A stretch of 19,970 nucleotides of DNA from contig JAKAMO010000046.1 of NCBI GenBank assembly GCA_021812825.1, forward strand, positions 1 through 19,970, read 5' to 3'. Source of the stretch: a bacterium (GTDB taxonomy: Bacteria > Elusimicrobiota > Elusimicrobia > Elusimicrobiales > UBA9959). The notes below the pieces were generated by a model that saw only the letters and a program-made list of their open reading frames with translations, made no database searches and was not told where the DNA came from. The position numbers were made by a program, and so were the translations under genes. The first letter of the stretch is position 1; the number at the start of each line of letters is the position of its first letter. Positions 1-6,946 of this stretch are shown piece by piece.

Positions 1-106
1 AGGCCAGGAAGGCCTCCGCGTCCCCGGCATAGGCGAGGCAGGTGTTCTTAGCCAGGCCCCGCTCCATGCCGAGATGGCGCGAGAAATCCTCCGCCAGCGG
101 CCGCAT
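1..106 (-). CDS. Tyrosine recombinase (XerC/XerD-like), N-terminal fragment
   Basis: Only the first 35 residues lie in the window. They read [20 protein letters not shown] followed by NTCLAYAGDAEAFLA. The pattern of an early 'F..HL..ERGLA.NT..AYAGD...FL' matches the N-terminal SAM-like core-binding domain of XerC/XerD recombinases, which resolve chromosome dimers. The ATG overlaps the recA stop by one base (TAATG), so translation is probably coupled to recA and the two genes share an mRNA. The catalytic domain (R-H-R-Y residues) lies outside the window, so XerC, XerD or another integrase cannot be told apart. Confidence 0.7.
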   Translation of the reverse strand, partial: MRPLAEDFSRHLGMERGLAKNTCLAYAGDAEAFLA

Positions 107-1191
107 TACTTGCGGGCTACTTTCTCGCGCTTATCGGCCTTCTCCGCGGGTTTCTCTTCCTGCGCGGGCGCGGCTGCGGCCGCGGGCTTCGGAGCCGGCT
201 TGGGCATGAACCGGGCGCGCAGCTCCGTCTCTATCTCCTTGGAAACGTCCTGGTGCAGCCTGAGGTAGTCCTTGGCGTTATCGCGGCCCTGGCCGATGCG
301 GTCGCTCTTGTAGATGTACCAGGTGCCGGACTTCTCCAGCAGGCCGCACTCCACGCCCATGTCGAGCAGGCAGCCCTCGGTGGAGATGCCCTCGCCGTTG
401 ACCATCTCGAACTCGGCCTGGCGGTAGGGCGGCGCGACCTTGTTCTTGACCACCTTCACGCGGATGCGCGCGCCGGTAACGACTTCGGCCTTCTTGATGG
501 TCTCTATCTTCCTGATGTCCATGCGCACGGAGGAGTAGAACTTGAGCGCGAGGCCGCCGGGCGTGGTCTCGGGGTTGCCGAACATCACGCCTATCTTGTG
601 GCGGATCTGGTTGATGAACATCACGGACGTCTTGGTGGACGCCACGATGGAGGTGAGCTTGCGCAGCGCCTGGCTCATAAGTCTCGCCTGCAGGCCCACG
701 TGCAGGTCGCCCATCTCGCCCTCTATCTCGGCCTTGGGCACGAGCGCTGCCACCGAGTCTATCACGATGATGTCCAGCGCGCCCGAACGCACCAGCTTCT
801 CGGCTATCTCGAGGGCCTGCTCGCCGGAGTCGGGCTGGGAGATCAGCAGGTTGTCCACGTCAACGCCCAGCTTCTGCGCGTAGATAGGGTCCAGCGCGTG
901 CTCGGCGTCTATGAACGCGGCCATGCCGCCGTTCTTCTGCGCCTGCGCTATCACGTGCAGGGTCAAAGTGGTCTTGCCGGAAGCCTCCGGGCCGTATACC
1001 TCTATCACGCGGCCGCGGGGCAGGCCGCCCACTCCGAGCGCCAGGTCCAGGCTCAGCGCGCCGGTGGGTATGACCTCCACCTTCATCTTGGCGCTGCGCT
1101 CGCCCAGCTTCATGATGGCCTCTTTGCCGTAGCTCTTCTCTATCTGCGACAGCGCCGCTTCCAGCGCCCTGCTCTTCTCGTCGTTAACCAT
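106..1191 (-). CDS. recA: RecA recombinase
   Basis: RecA forms a filament on single-stranded DNA, drives homologous strand exchange and activates self-cleavage of LexA-type repressors. The 361-residue product is close to the usual length (E. coli 353). Visible are the Walker A loop GPEASGKTT at residues 67-75, the IDAEHALDP segment, the [20 protein letters not shown] segment, and the L2 region [20 protein letters not shown]. After that loop the sequence is GGLALKFY, where most RecAs have GGRALKFY or GGNALKFY. The C-terminal tail is rich in Ala, Pro, Glu and Lys and ends basic (REKVARK) rather than strongly acidic as in E. coli. The start has a good ribosome site (GGAGG, 9 bases upstream at 1201-1205). 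A LexA-like gene lies about 500 bases away in the opposite orientation, consistent with SOS control. Confidence 0.97.
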   Translation of the reverse strand: MVNDEKSRALEAALSQIEKSYGKEAIMKLGERSAKMKVEVIPTGALSLDLALGVGGLPRGRVIEVYGPEASGKTTLTLHVIAQAQKNGGMAAFIDAEHALDPIYAQKLGVDVDNLLISQPDSGEQALEIAEKLVRSGALDIIVIDSVAALVPKAEIEGEMGDLHVGLQARLMSQALRKLTSIVASTKTSVMFINQIRHKIGVMFGNPETTPGGLALKFYSSVRMDIRKIETIKKAEVVTGARIRVKVVKNKVAPPYRQAEFEMVNGEGISTEGCLLDMGVECGLLEKSGTWYIYKSDRIGQGRDNAKDYLRLHQDVSKEIETELRARFMPKPAPKPAAAAAPAQEEKPAEKADKREKVARK

Positions 1192-1224
1192 GATATAGAA
1201 CCTCCGTGTAATTTAAATCCTATG

Positions 1225-1252
1225 CAAATAGTTTACACTCTCATCCCGTCAA
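1225..1252 (-). promoter_or_regulatory. Possible recA promoter with an overlapping dyad
   Basis: On the minus strand TTGACG (1247-1252) is followed after 16 bases by TATTTG (1225-1230). The -35 match is good and the -10 match is weak. The -10 is covered by a small dyad, CTAT-N4-ATAG (1220-1231), which could be an operator. An A/T-rich 16-base palindrome (1276-1291) lies upstream and may act as an UP element. Confidence 0.35.
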
Positions 1253-1275
1253 GGGCGTGTCGGGATAAAAATCGT

Positions 1276-1291
1276 GAAAAAATATTTTTTC
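1276..1291. other. A/T palindrome upstream of recA
   Basis: GAAAAAATATTTTTTC is a perfect 16-base palindrome. It sits about 25 bases upstream of the candidate recA -35 element. It may be an UP-element-like or curved segment; a protein-binding site is also possible. Confidence 0.4.
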
Positions 1292-1368
1292 TGACAGACG
1301 CTCACCATGTATTATGTTAACATTTTCCCTGAAAAAGTAAAGTCCACTTTTGGAGATGTTTCCCAAGA

Positions 1369-1400
1369 GATAAAGCCCTTCGCATGCAAAGGGCTTTATC
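1369..1400 (-). terminator. Hairpin after the 40-residue small gene
   Basis: A perfect 12-bp inverted repeat, GATAAAGCCCTT with AAGGGCTTTATC, surrounds an 8-base loop and starts 25 bases past the stop of the small minus-strand gene. There is no long T run after it on the minus strand (TCTTGGG follows), so termination is probable but not certain. It would separate the small gene from recA. Confidence 0.55.
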
Positions 1401-1424
1401 TGGCGCGCGCACTATACTGGCAAC

Positions 1425-1547
1425 CTAGTTCCGCTTTTTTATGCGTTCAACAACAGTGGTACTAGGGCGGGACCGAGCAACTTTTACAGGAATAAATAAG
1501 CCTGTATTCGCATCTCGGCCAATCAAAAATGATTTGCCTTTAGCCAT
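1425..1547 (-). CDS. Small conserved-type protein, 40 residues
   Basis: The reading frame is MAKGKSFLIGRDANTGLFIP then VKVARSRPSTTVVERIKKRN. It is preceded by a near-perfect ribosome site (AAGGAGGTG at 1552-1560) and by a near-consensus sigma-70 promoter, and followed by a hairpin, so expression is well supported. The pattern GRDA.TG.FIPVK.A..RP.TTVVE.IKK resembles small hypothetical proteins I recall from many bacteria ('FIPVKEA...TAVVE' type), whose function I do not know. The product is basic at both ends, with no membrane segment or signal peptide. It is divergent from the LexA-like gene, with their -35 boxes only 14 bases apart, so it may be controlled by that repressor. The coding sequence is less GC-rich than its neighbours, which could indicate transfer. 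Confidence 0.8.
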   Translation of the reverse strand: MAKGKSFLIGRDANTGLFIPVKVARSRPSTTVVERIKKRN

Positions 1548-1593
1548 GGCACACCTCCTTCTTGTTAAAGATCCATGAGCCCATGCTCACAGC

Positions 1594-1609
1594 TACTACC
1601 CTTGTAGTA
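1594..1609. promoter_or_regulatory. Operator-like dyad over the small-gene promoter
   Basis: TACTAC-N4-GTAGTA is a perfect 6+6 dyad with a 4-base spacer. It overlaps the -10 box (1606-1611) and the expected transcription start of the small minus-strand gene, the position expected for a repressor site. The inner core CTAC-N4-GTAG resembles the CTAT-N4-ATAG dyad at the recA promoter. The nearby LexA-like protein is an obvious candidate binder, but this is inference. Confidence 0.45.
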
Positions 1610-1634
1610 TAAAGGATTTTCCCGTGTTTGTCAA
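1606..1634 (-). promoter_or_regulatory. Sigma-70 promoter of the 40-residue gene
   Basis: On the minus strand TTGACA (1629-1634, perfect consensus) is followed after exactly 17 bases by TATACT (1606-1611). The predicted start falls near 1599, giving a leader of about 50 bases with a strong ribosome site. Confidence 0.85.
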
Positions 1635-1648
1635 GTATTAAGGAGATA

Positions 1649-1677
1649 TTGACTTTAGCACTTTAATATATTATCCT
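1649..1677 (+). promoter_or_regulatory. Promoter of the lexA-like gene (leaderless)
   Basis: TTGACT (1649-1654) and TATCCT (1672-1677) are separated by 17 bases. The expected transcription start, 7 bases after the -10 box, coincides with the A of the ATG at 1684. No ribosome site is present, so the mRNA is probably leaderless. The -35 box is back to back with that of the small minus-strand gene. Confidence 0.6.
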
Positions 1678-1683
1678 TTATAT

Positions 1684-2340
1684 ATGCACCCTATACAAGA
1701 GAAGCTCCTCAACCTTTCCAAGGGAACGAACCTCGCCCAGATCAGCCTGCGCGAGATGGCCGCGGCCATCGGCCTGCCGGCCGAGTCCCCCCAGAAGATA
1801 AAGCACCATCTGCAGCAGCTGGAGAAGAAGGGCTTCCTATCCATAGACCGCGCCAAGGGCCTGATGGAGAAGGCTTCCCTGCTGCCCGGCCTCGCCAGCG
1901 GCCTGCTCAAGGAGGCCTCCTCGCTGTTCTCCATACCCATAGTCGGCACCGCCAACTGCGGACCCGCCACTATCTACGCCGAGCAGAACTTCGAGGGCTT
2001 CCTGCGCGTCTCGGGACGGCTGCTGGGGCGCTCGACCCCGGCCGGCCTGTACGCCATAAAGACCAACGGCTCTTCGATGAACCGCGCCGAGATAGGCGGC
2101 AGGAAGATAGAGGACGGCGACTACGTGGTGATAGACAGCGGCAGGCGGGAGCCGGCCAACAACGACATAGTGCTGGCCATCATAGACAACAAGGCCACCA
2201 TAAAGCGCTTCATTGACGACAGGGCGAACGGCCAGGTGATACTGAAGGCGGACTCCTCCTACGACTACGAGCCCATCTATCTGCACCCGGACGACGACTT
2301 CCTGATAAACGGCAAGGCCATAGCAGTCATCAAGCACTGA
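1684..2340 (+). CDS. lexA: LexA-like self-cleaving repressor (S24 family)
   Basis: LexA represses DNA-damage genes and cleaves itself when RecA filaments form. The 218-residue product has an N-terminal winged-helix region (about residues 5-55, ISLREMAAAIG then HHLQQLEKKGFLSI) and a C-terminal S24 protease fold. The expected cleavage segment IVGTANCGPA puts the scissile bond at Cys92-Gly93, where most LexA proteins have Ala-Gly; UmuD uses Cys-Gly. The catalytic serine is Ser131 (NGSSMN) and the general-base lysine is Lys174 (ATIKRF). It is slightly longer than E. coli LexA (202). Closeness to recA supports an SOS role. The ATG at 1684 has no ribosome site, and the -10 box ends 6 bases before it. 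A phage-type S24 repressor is the main alternative. Confidence 0.85.
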   Translation: MHPIQEKLLNLSKGTNLAQISLREMAAAIGLPAESPQKIKHHLQQLEKKGFLSIDRAKGLMEKASLLPGLASGLLKEASSLFSIPIVGTANCGPATIYAEQNFEGFLRVSGRLLGRSTPAGLYAIKTNGSSMNRAEIGGRKIEDGDYVVIDSGRREPANNDIVLAIIDNKATIKRFIDDRANGQVILKADSSYDYEPIYLHPDDDFLINGKAIAVIKH

Positions 2341-2357
2341 AACTCCGTATAACGCCT

Positions 2358-2377
2358 CCGCGGCAGGGCCGCGGTTT
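2358..2377 (+). terminator. Hairpin after the lexA-like gene
   Basis: CCGCGGC and GCCGCGG form a 7-bp GC stem with a 3-base loop, followed by only TTT, 17 bases past the stop codon. The short T tract makes it a weak intrinsic terminator. The -35 box of the next gene begins inside the T tract. Confidence 0.5.
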
Positions 2378-2405
2378 GACCTGAGCGGGCAAATTTGAGT
2401 AGTAT
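2376..2405 (+). promoter_or_regulatory. Promoter of the SWIB gene
   Basis: TTGACC (2376-2381) is followed after 18 bases by TAGTAT (2400-2405). The predicted start near 2412 leaves a leader of about 29 bases with an AAGGAG ribosome site at 2428-2433, 7 bases before the ATG. Confidence 0.6.
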
Positions 2406-2440
2406 TAGGGCAGAACAGGATTTATCCAAGGAGAACACAT

Positions 2441-2689
2441 ATGGCGAACCCTAAATTCATGAAAGAGATGCAGCCGGACGCGGACCTGGGTGCCGTTATC
2501 GGCAACGAGCCCGTCGCCCGCCCCACCGCGGTCAAGAAGATCTGGGACTATATCAAGAAGAACGGCCTGCAGGACAAGGTCAACAAGCGCAACATCAACG
2601 CCGACGAGAAGCTGCTGAAGGTCTTCGGCGGCAAGAAGCAGGTCACGATGTTCGAGCTGGCCGGCATACTCGGCAAGCACCTGAAGTAA
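2441..2689 (+). CDS. Standalone SWIB-domain protein
   Basis: The 82-residue product is essentially one SWIB/MDM2-type fold. The hallmarks are the VARPTAVKKIWDYIKKNGLQ segment, then DKVNKRNINADEKL, LKVFGGKKQVTMFELA and a terminal GKHLK. In eukaryotes SWIB domains occur in chromatin remodelling complexes. In bacteria short standalone versions are known, for example in Chlamydiae, where they are linked to DNA or chromatin condensation. Here a nucleoid-associated or DNA-topology role is possible but not shown. The gene is monocistronic, with its own promoter, a strong ribosome site and a strong terminator, which suggests substantial expression. Confidence 0.9.
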   Translation: MANPKFMKEMQPDADLGAVIGNEPVARPTAVKKIWDYIKKNGLQDKVNKRNINADEKLLKVFGGKKQVTMFELAGILGKHLK

Positions 2690-2706
2690 ACGGTCAAGCC
2701 ACGGGA

Positions 2707-2737
2707 AAAGACCGCCCCCCGCCCGGGGGCGGTCTTT
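2707..2737 (+). terminator. Strong intrinsic terminator after the SWIB gene
   Basis: AAAGACCGCCCCC (2707-2719) pairs perfectly with GGGGGCGGTCTTT (2725-2737) around a 5-base loop. This 13-bp stem ends in TTT. Confidence 0.85.
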
Positions 2738-2776
2738 CCATTGCCGTACCCGGCCCCGGGACCGGTAAAGCCGCCC

Positions 2777-3832
2777 ATGGAGCAGAAGAAAGCCCCGGGG
2801 ACCAGCCTGTTCTCCAGGCTCCTGGTCCCGACCATCCCCTCGGCGAACAAGCCGCCGCAGAAGCTGCGCTTCGCGCTGCAGCTGGCCTTCCTGCTGCTGA
2901 TAGCCCTGATAGGGCTGCAGTTCCATAATTTCGTCTCGGCCATACTGGAGGGGACCGCCCTGCCGCGGCGCCCCCCCGGGGTGGAGGGCTTCCTGCCCAT
3001 CAGCGCGCTGATGAGCCTGAAGCTTTTTCTCTCCACGGGCGAGATACACTGGGCCCACCCCGCGGCGCTGTTCATACTGCTGGCGATAATAGCCATGTCC
3101 TTCGCGGTGGGCAAGTCTTTCTGCGGCTGGCTCTGCCCGTTCGGCTTCCTCTCCGAGCTGCTGCACAAGGCCCGGAAGCACCGCGCCCCCGCGGCCAAGC
3201 CGCCCGCGGACTGGCTGGACTACAGCCTCGGCGCGGTCAAGTACATCATCCTCGCCTTCTTCGCCTTCGTCATCTTCATATCGATGAACGCGGACAAGGT
3301 ACGGGCCTTTCTGGGCGACGACTACAACAAGATAGCCGACATCAAGATGTACTTCTTCTTCGCCCATATCAGCTTCTTCGCGGCCATGGTGATAACCGCG
3401 CTCTTCGTGCTCAGCTACTACCTGCCCTATTTCTGGTGCCGCTACCTCTGCCCCTACGGGGCACTGCTGGGCCTGGTCTCGCTGGCCAGCCCTTCGCGCA
3501 TCAGGCGCTACGACCCGCCCTGCATCTCCTGCGGCAAATGCGCCGCGGTCTGCCCGCAGCGCATAGCCGTGGACAGGAAAACGGCCGTATATTCGGACGA
3601 ATGCACCTCCTGCGGCCTCTGTCTGGACGTCTGCCCCGCGCCCGGCTCGCTGGAGCTGCGGATCTGGAAGACCAAGCTGCGTATAAAGACCATATTGCTG
3701 CCGCTTATAGTGACCGCGATCTTCTGCCTGGTGACCGGCTGGGCCATGCTGGCCGGCCACTGGAAGAGCGGCGTCACAGAGGACGACTACCGCAAGCTGG
3801 GCGTTTTCTACGACAGCCTGGAGCACCCTTAA
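2777..3832 (+). CDS. Membrane polyferredoxin (NapH/CcoG-type 4Fe-4S protein)
   Basis: A 351-residue integral membrane iron-sulfur protein. Hydrophobic segments lie near residues 32-53, 95-113, 153-170, 192-216 and 305-326. Two membrane-proximal motifs are CGWLCPFG (Cys116 and Cys120) and WCRYLCPYG (Cys221 and Cys225), as in NapH, NosR and CcoG/RdxA proteins. Two ferredoxin clusters follow: CISCGKCAAVCP (Cys249, 252, 255, 259) and CTSCGLCLDVCP (Cys276, 279, 282, 286). Such proteins pass electrons between the quinone pool or cytoplasmic donors and periplasmic or assembly partners; the partner is not visible here. An in-frame TTG at 2741 abuts the terminator and adds an unlikely Pro-rich extension, so the ATG at 2777 is preferred. 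Neither start has a good ribosome site, and no promoter is obvious between the terminator and the start. Confidence 0.85.
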   Translation: MEQKKAPGTSLFSRLLVPTIPSANKPPQKLRFALQLAFLLLIALIGLQFHNFVSAILEGTALPRRPPGVEGFLPISALMSLKLFLSTGEIHWAHPAALFILLAIIAMSFAVGKSFCGWLCPFGFLSELLHKARKHRAPAAKPPADWLDYSLGAVKYIILAFFAFVIFISMNADKVRAFLGDDYNKIADIKMYFFFAHISFFAAMVITALFVLSYYLPYFWCRYLCPYGALLGLVSLASPSRIRRYDPPCISCGKCAAVCPQRIAVDRKTAVYSDECTSCGLCLDVCPAPGSLELRIWKTKLRIKTILLPLIVTAIFCLVTGWAMLAGHWKSGVTEDDYRKLGVFYDSLEHP

Positions 3833-3862
3833 GTCCTATGCGGAACGGGGGCCTTTCGCTTC

Positions 3863-3891
3863 TAGGCAGACCCCGCCCACATTGTTAGAAT
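3863..3891 (+). promoter_or_regulatory. Extended -10 promoter of the ChaN-like gene
   Basis: TAGGCA (3863-3868), 17 bases, then TAGAAT (3886-3891) preceded by TG (TGTTAGAAT). The -10 is overlapped by a TTAGAA-N4-TTCTAA dyad (3885-3900) that could be an operator; iron control would fit the gene but the site is not a recognisable Fur box. Confidence 0.45.
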
Positions 3892-3934
3892 ATTTTCTAA
3901 TATCTCCGCGGTCTCACGGCCGCAAGGACCACCA

Positions 3935-4933
3935 ATGAAGAATAAACTGCTGATATCACTTTCCGCTTCCCTGGCGCTTTCGCCCTGCGCGATGGCACTG
4001 GACGCCGGAGTATCCTTCGACGGCGGCGGCTCGCTGGCCGCTTTTTCCAGGCAGTCCGGCATACCGGTGCCGCTTCCCGGCCTCCGCGAGGCCGCGGAGC
4101 TGCCCGCCGTCTGCGCCCACGGCGCCGCCGGGTCCCTGGACGGCGCCGCCTTCGCGGCGGCCGTGGCCGCCAGCGACGTGGTCTACGTGGGCGAATCCCA
4201 CGACCAGGCCAACGACCACCTGGCCCAGCTGGAAGCGCTGAAAGCCCTTTACGCGGTCCGCGGCGCCAAGGTCGCAGTAGGCTTCGAGATGCTCAACGTC
4301 ACGCTGCAGCCCGTGCTGGACGAATACGCCTCCGGCGCCATCACCGAGGCCGAGTTCCTGAAAAAGGCCGACTGGCAGAAGGAATGGGGCTTCGACTTCA
4401 ACCTCTACAAGCCCATCTTCGACTTCATCCGCGGGAACAAGCTCTCCGCCGTCGCCCTTAACCTGCCGAAGAAGGTGGTCTCCCACATAGCCATGAAGGG
4501 CCTGGACGCCCTGCCGCCGGAAGAGGCCGCCTACCTGCCTGCGGACATGCAGGTCACGACCAACGCCAGGTACATCGCCTACATAAAGGAATCCTTCGAC
4601 GGCCACATGTCCGACATGTTCAAGTTCGAGAACTACCTGGCCGCGATGTCCGCCTGGAACGAGGCCATGGGCGCCAACATGGCCGCCTTCCTCAACGCCA
4701 ACAAGGGCTACGCGGGCCTGGTAGTGGCCGGCAGCGGCCACGTCATCTACAACGCGGCCATCCCGGCCTCGCTCAAGGCCAGGGCCCCGTGGGCGAAAGA
4801 CCTCTCCTTCTTCATGAAGGGCGCGGACTCCTGCCCCGCCGCGGTACAGGAAGGCGACGCGGACCTGGCGGACTTCGTCTGGTACGTGCCGCACACCGCC
4901 GAAGAGGAGAAGGGCCTGCGCCTGCCGCTCTGA
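3935..4933 (+). CDS. Secreted ChaN-like (DUF399) haem-binding-family protein
   Basis: A 332-residue exported protein with an N-terminal signal peptide (charged MKNK, then a hydrophobic stretch to about residue 22). The ChaN/DUF399 fold is suggested by VVYVGESHDQANDH (residues 82-95), VAVGFEMLN (113-121), WGFDFNLYKPIFDFI (151-165), then the LNLPKKVVSHIAMKGLDAL stretch and GSGHVIYNAAIP near residues 267-278. ChaN of Campylobacter is an iron-regulated lipoprotein that binds haem; this protein lacks a lipobox at the expected place, so it may be free in the periplasm. The ribosome site is AAGGA at 3924-3928. It has its own promoter and terminator. The haem role is taken from the family; the ligand residues were not verified. 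Confidence 0.85.
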   Translation: MKNKLLISLSASLALSPCAMALDAGVSFDGGGSLAAFSRQSGIPVPLPGLREAAELPAVCAHGAAGSLDGAAFAAAVAASDVVYVGESHDQANDHLAQLEALKALYAVRGAKVAVGFEMLNVTLQPVLDEYASGAITEAEFLKKADWQKEWGFDFNLYKPIFDFIRGNKLSAVALNLPKKVVSHIAMKGLDALPPEEAAYLPADMQVTTNARYIAYIKESFDGHMSDMFKFENYLAAMSAWNEAMGANMAAFLNANKGYAGLVVAGSGHVIYNAAIPASLKARAPWAKDLSFFMKGADSCPAAVQEGDADLADFVWYVPHTAEEEKGLRLPL

Positions 4934-4947
4934 GCTGGAACGCCCCG

Positions 4948-4981
4948 AATAAAAAAGCCGCCGGAAGGCGGCTTTTTTATT
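4948..4981. terminator. Bidirectional terminator between ChaN-like gene and glgB
   Basis: AATAAAAAAGCCGCC (4948-4962) pairs perfectly over 15 bp with GGCGGCTTTTTTATT (4967-4981), loop GGAA. A-tract and T-tract flanks make it efficient on both strands, serving the two convergent genes. Confidence 0.93.
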
Positions 4982-4997
4982 TACCAGGATGGGCGCC

Positions 4998-6902
4998 CTA
5001 GCCACAGCTCTTGAAGAAGCAGACCGACAGCGGCGGCAGCGTGAGGTTCAGGGAGTAGGGCTTGCCGTGCGCCGGCGCCGATTCCGCGTCCATCCCTCCC
5101 ATGTTCCCGAGGCCGGAGCCCCAATAGGCCGTGGCGTCGCTGTTGAGCATCTCCTTCCAGAAGCCGCCGCGCGGCACGCCGACCCTGTAGCCGTAGCGCG
5201 GCACCGGGGTGTAGTTGCAGACCACCAGCACCGCCTCGGCGGGGTCGCCGTTCCTGCGCAGGAAGGCGGAGACGCTCTGCTCGGCGTCGTTGGCGTCCAC
5301 CCATTCGAAGCCGTCCGGACTGCAGTTCTTGTCGTGAAGGGCAGGTTCGGCCGCGTAGAGCGCGTTCAGGTCCCTGACCCAGGCCTGCACCCCTGCGTGC
5401 TGCGGGTAGACGGCCTGGTGCCAGTCCAGGCTCTTATCGTGGTCCCACTCGGCCCACTGGCCGAACTCGCCGCCCATGAACAGCAGCTTCTGGCCGGGCT
5501 GCGCGTACATGTTGCCGAAGAGCAGCCGCAGGTTGGCGAACTTCTGCCAGTCGTCGCCCGCCATCTTCTGCATCAGCGAGCCCTTGCCGTGCACCACCTC
5601 GTCGTGCGACAGCGGCAGCACGAAGTTCTCCCCCCACGCGTACAGCATGCGGAAGGTCAGGTCGTTGTGGTGGTAGCGGCGGAACACCGGGTCCTTGGAG
5701 AAATAGCGCAGCGTGTCGTGCATCCAGCCCATGTCCCACTTGAGCCCGAAGCCGAGGCCGCCCAGGTAGGTGGGCCGCGAGACCATAGGCCAGGCCGTGG
5801 ACTCCTCGGCGTAGGTCTGCGCGTCCGGGAAGTTCTCGTATACCACGTGGTTGAACTGCTTCAGGAAGGCTATGGCCTCCAGGTTCTCGTTGCCGCCGTA
5901 CTTGTTCGGCACCCACTCCCCGGCCTTGCGGGAATAGTCGAGATACAGCATCGAGGCGACCGCGTCCACGCGCAGGCCGTCTATGTGGTACTTGTCCAGC
6001 CAGAACATGGCCGACGACAGCAGGAAGCTCTTCACCTCGTTTCGGCCGAAGTTGAAGATGGCGCTGCCCCAGTCCGGGTGGAAGCCCTGGCGCGGGTCGG
6101 CGTGCTCGTAGAGGCAGGTCCCGTCGAACCTGGCCAGGCCGTGCGCGTCGGAGGGGAAATGCGCCGGCACCCAGTCGAGTATCACGCCTATGCCCGCCTG
6201 GTGCAGCTTGTCCACCAGGTACATGAAGTCCTGAGGGCCGCCGTAGCGCGCGGTGGGCGCGAAATAACCCGTGGTCTGGTAGCCCCAGGAGCCGTAGAAG
6301 GGGTGCTCGGTCACCGGCATCAGCTCCACGTGGGAGAAGCCCATGTACTTCAGGTAGCCTGGCAGCTCCTCGGCCAGCTCGCGGTATGTCAGGAAGCGCT
6401 CGGGGTCGGCCGGGCTGCGGCGCCAGGAGCCCAGGTGCAGCTCGTAGATGGAAACGGCGCTCTTAAGGCCGTTCTTGGAGCCGCGGACCTTCATCCAGTC
6501 AGCGTCCTGCCACTCGTACTCGAGGTCGGCCACCACGGAGGCCGTCTTGGGGGCCTCCTCGGCGGCGAAGGCCATGGGATCGGCCTTCTCCGCGGAGAAG
6601 CCGTCGAAATTGGAGACGATGAAATACTTGTAGTTCTGCCCCGGCTTCACCCCGGGGACGAAGCCCTCCCAGATGCCGGAGCTGCCGCGCTGGTGCAGCT
6701 GGTTCTGCGACTTGTTCCAGTAGTTGAAGTCGCCGGTCACGAACACCTGTTTCGCGTTGGGAGCCCAGACGGCGAAGTGCGTGCCGTCGCGCCCGTCCAC
6801 GGTGGCCGGGTGGGCGCCCAGCTTGTCGTAGAGCCTCAGGTGGTTGCCTTCGTTGAAGAGGTAAAGGTCCTGATCGGTGAGCAGCTTTATATCGTTAGCC
6901 AT
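4998..6902 (-). CDS. glgB: 1,4-alpha-glucan branching enzyme
   Basis: GlgB cuts an alpha-1,4 glucan chain and reattaches it through an alpha-1,6 bond in glycogen synthesis. The 634-residue protein has an N-terminal CBM48 domain (about residues 25-120, [20 protein letters not shown]), a GH13 barrel and a C-terminal beta domain. The conserved regions are visible: [11 protein letters not shown] (239-249), [16 protein letters not shown] with nucleophile Asp313, TYAEESTAW with acid/base Glu366, and [12 protein letters not shown] with His433-Asp434. It is shorter than E. coli GlgB (728) because the extra N-terminal N1 domain is absent. The ribosome site is GAGGA at 6910-6914. The upstream gene on the same strand ends 44 bases before, so co-transcription is possible. 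No other glycogen gene is in view. Confidence 0.97.
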   Translation of the reverse strand: MANDIKLLTDQDLYLFNEGNHLRLYDKLGAHPATVDGRDGTHFAVWAPNAKQVFVTGDFNYWNKSQNQLHQRGSSGIWEGFVPGVKPGQNYKYFIVSNFDGFSAEKADPMAFAAEEAPKTASVVADLEYEWQDADWMKVRGSKNGLKSAVSIYELHLGSWRRSPADPERFLTYRELAEELPGYLKYMGFSHVELMPVTEHPFYGSWGYQTTGYFAPTARYGGPQDFMYLVDKLHQAGIGVILDWVPAHFPSDAHGLARFDGTCLYEHADPRQGFHPDWGSAIFNFGRNEVKSFLLSSAMFWLDKYHIDGLRVDAVASMLYLDYSRKAGEWVPNKYGGNENLEAIAFLKQFNHVVYENFPDAQTYAEESTAWPMVSRPTYLGGLGFGLKWDMGWMHDTLRYFSKDPVFRRYHHNDLTFRMLYAWGENFVLPLSHDEVVHGKGSLMQKMAGDDWQKFANLRLLFGNMYAQPGQKLLFMGGEFGQWAEWDHDKSLDWHQAVYPQHAGVQAWVRDLNALYAAEPALHDKNCSPDGFEWVDANDAEQSVSAFLRRNGDPAEAVLVVCNYTPVPRYGYRVGVPRGGFWKEMLNSDATAYWGSGLGNMGGMDAESAPAHGKPYSLNLTLPPLSVCFFKSCG

Positions 6903-6946
6903 GGTGCCGTCCTCTATGCTGAATAATACAATATTGCCAGCCTTGA

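Noticed and set aside
253..1320. Long plus-strand frame opposite recA
   Set aside because: It is the antisense shadow of recA; the translation is low-complexity (His/Val/Leu/Arg-rich) with no family pattern, as expected in GC-rich DNA.
2741..2776. TTG start for the polyferredoxin
   Set aside because: It abuts the terminator stem and adds a Pro-rich extension without family support; the ATG at 2777 is better.
4989..6926. 645-residue plus-strand frame opposite glgB
   Set aside because: glgB has all catalytic motifs on the minus strand; the opposite frame is Val/His/Gly-rich with no recognisable domain.
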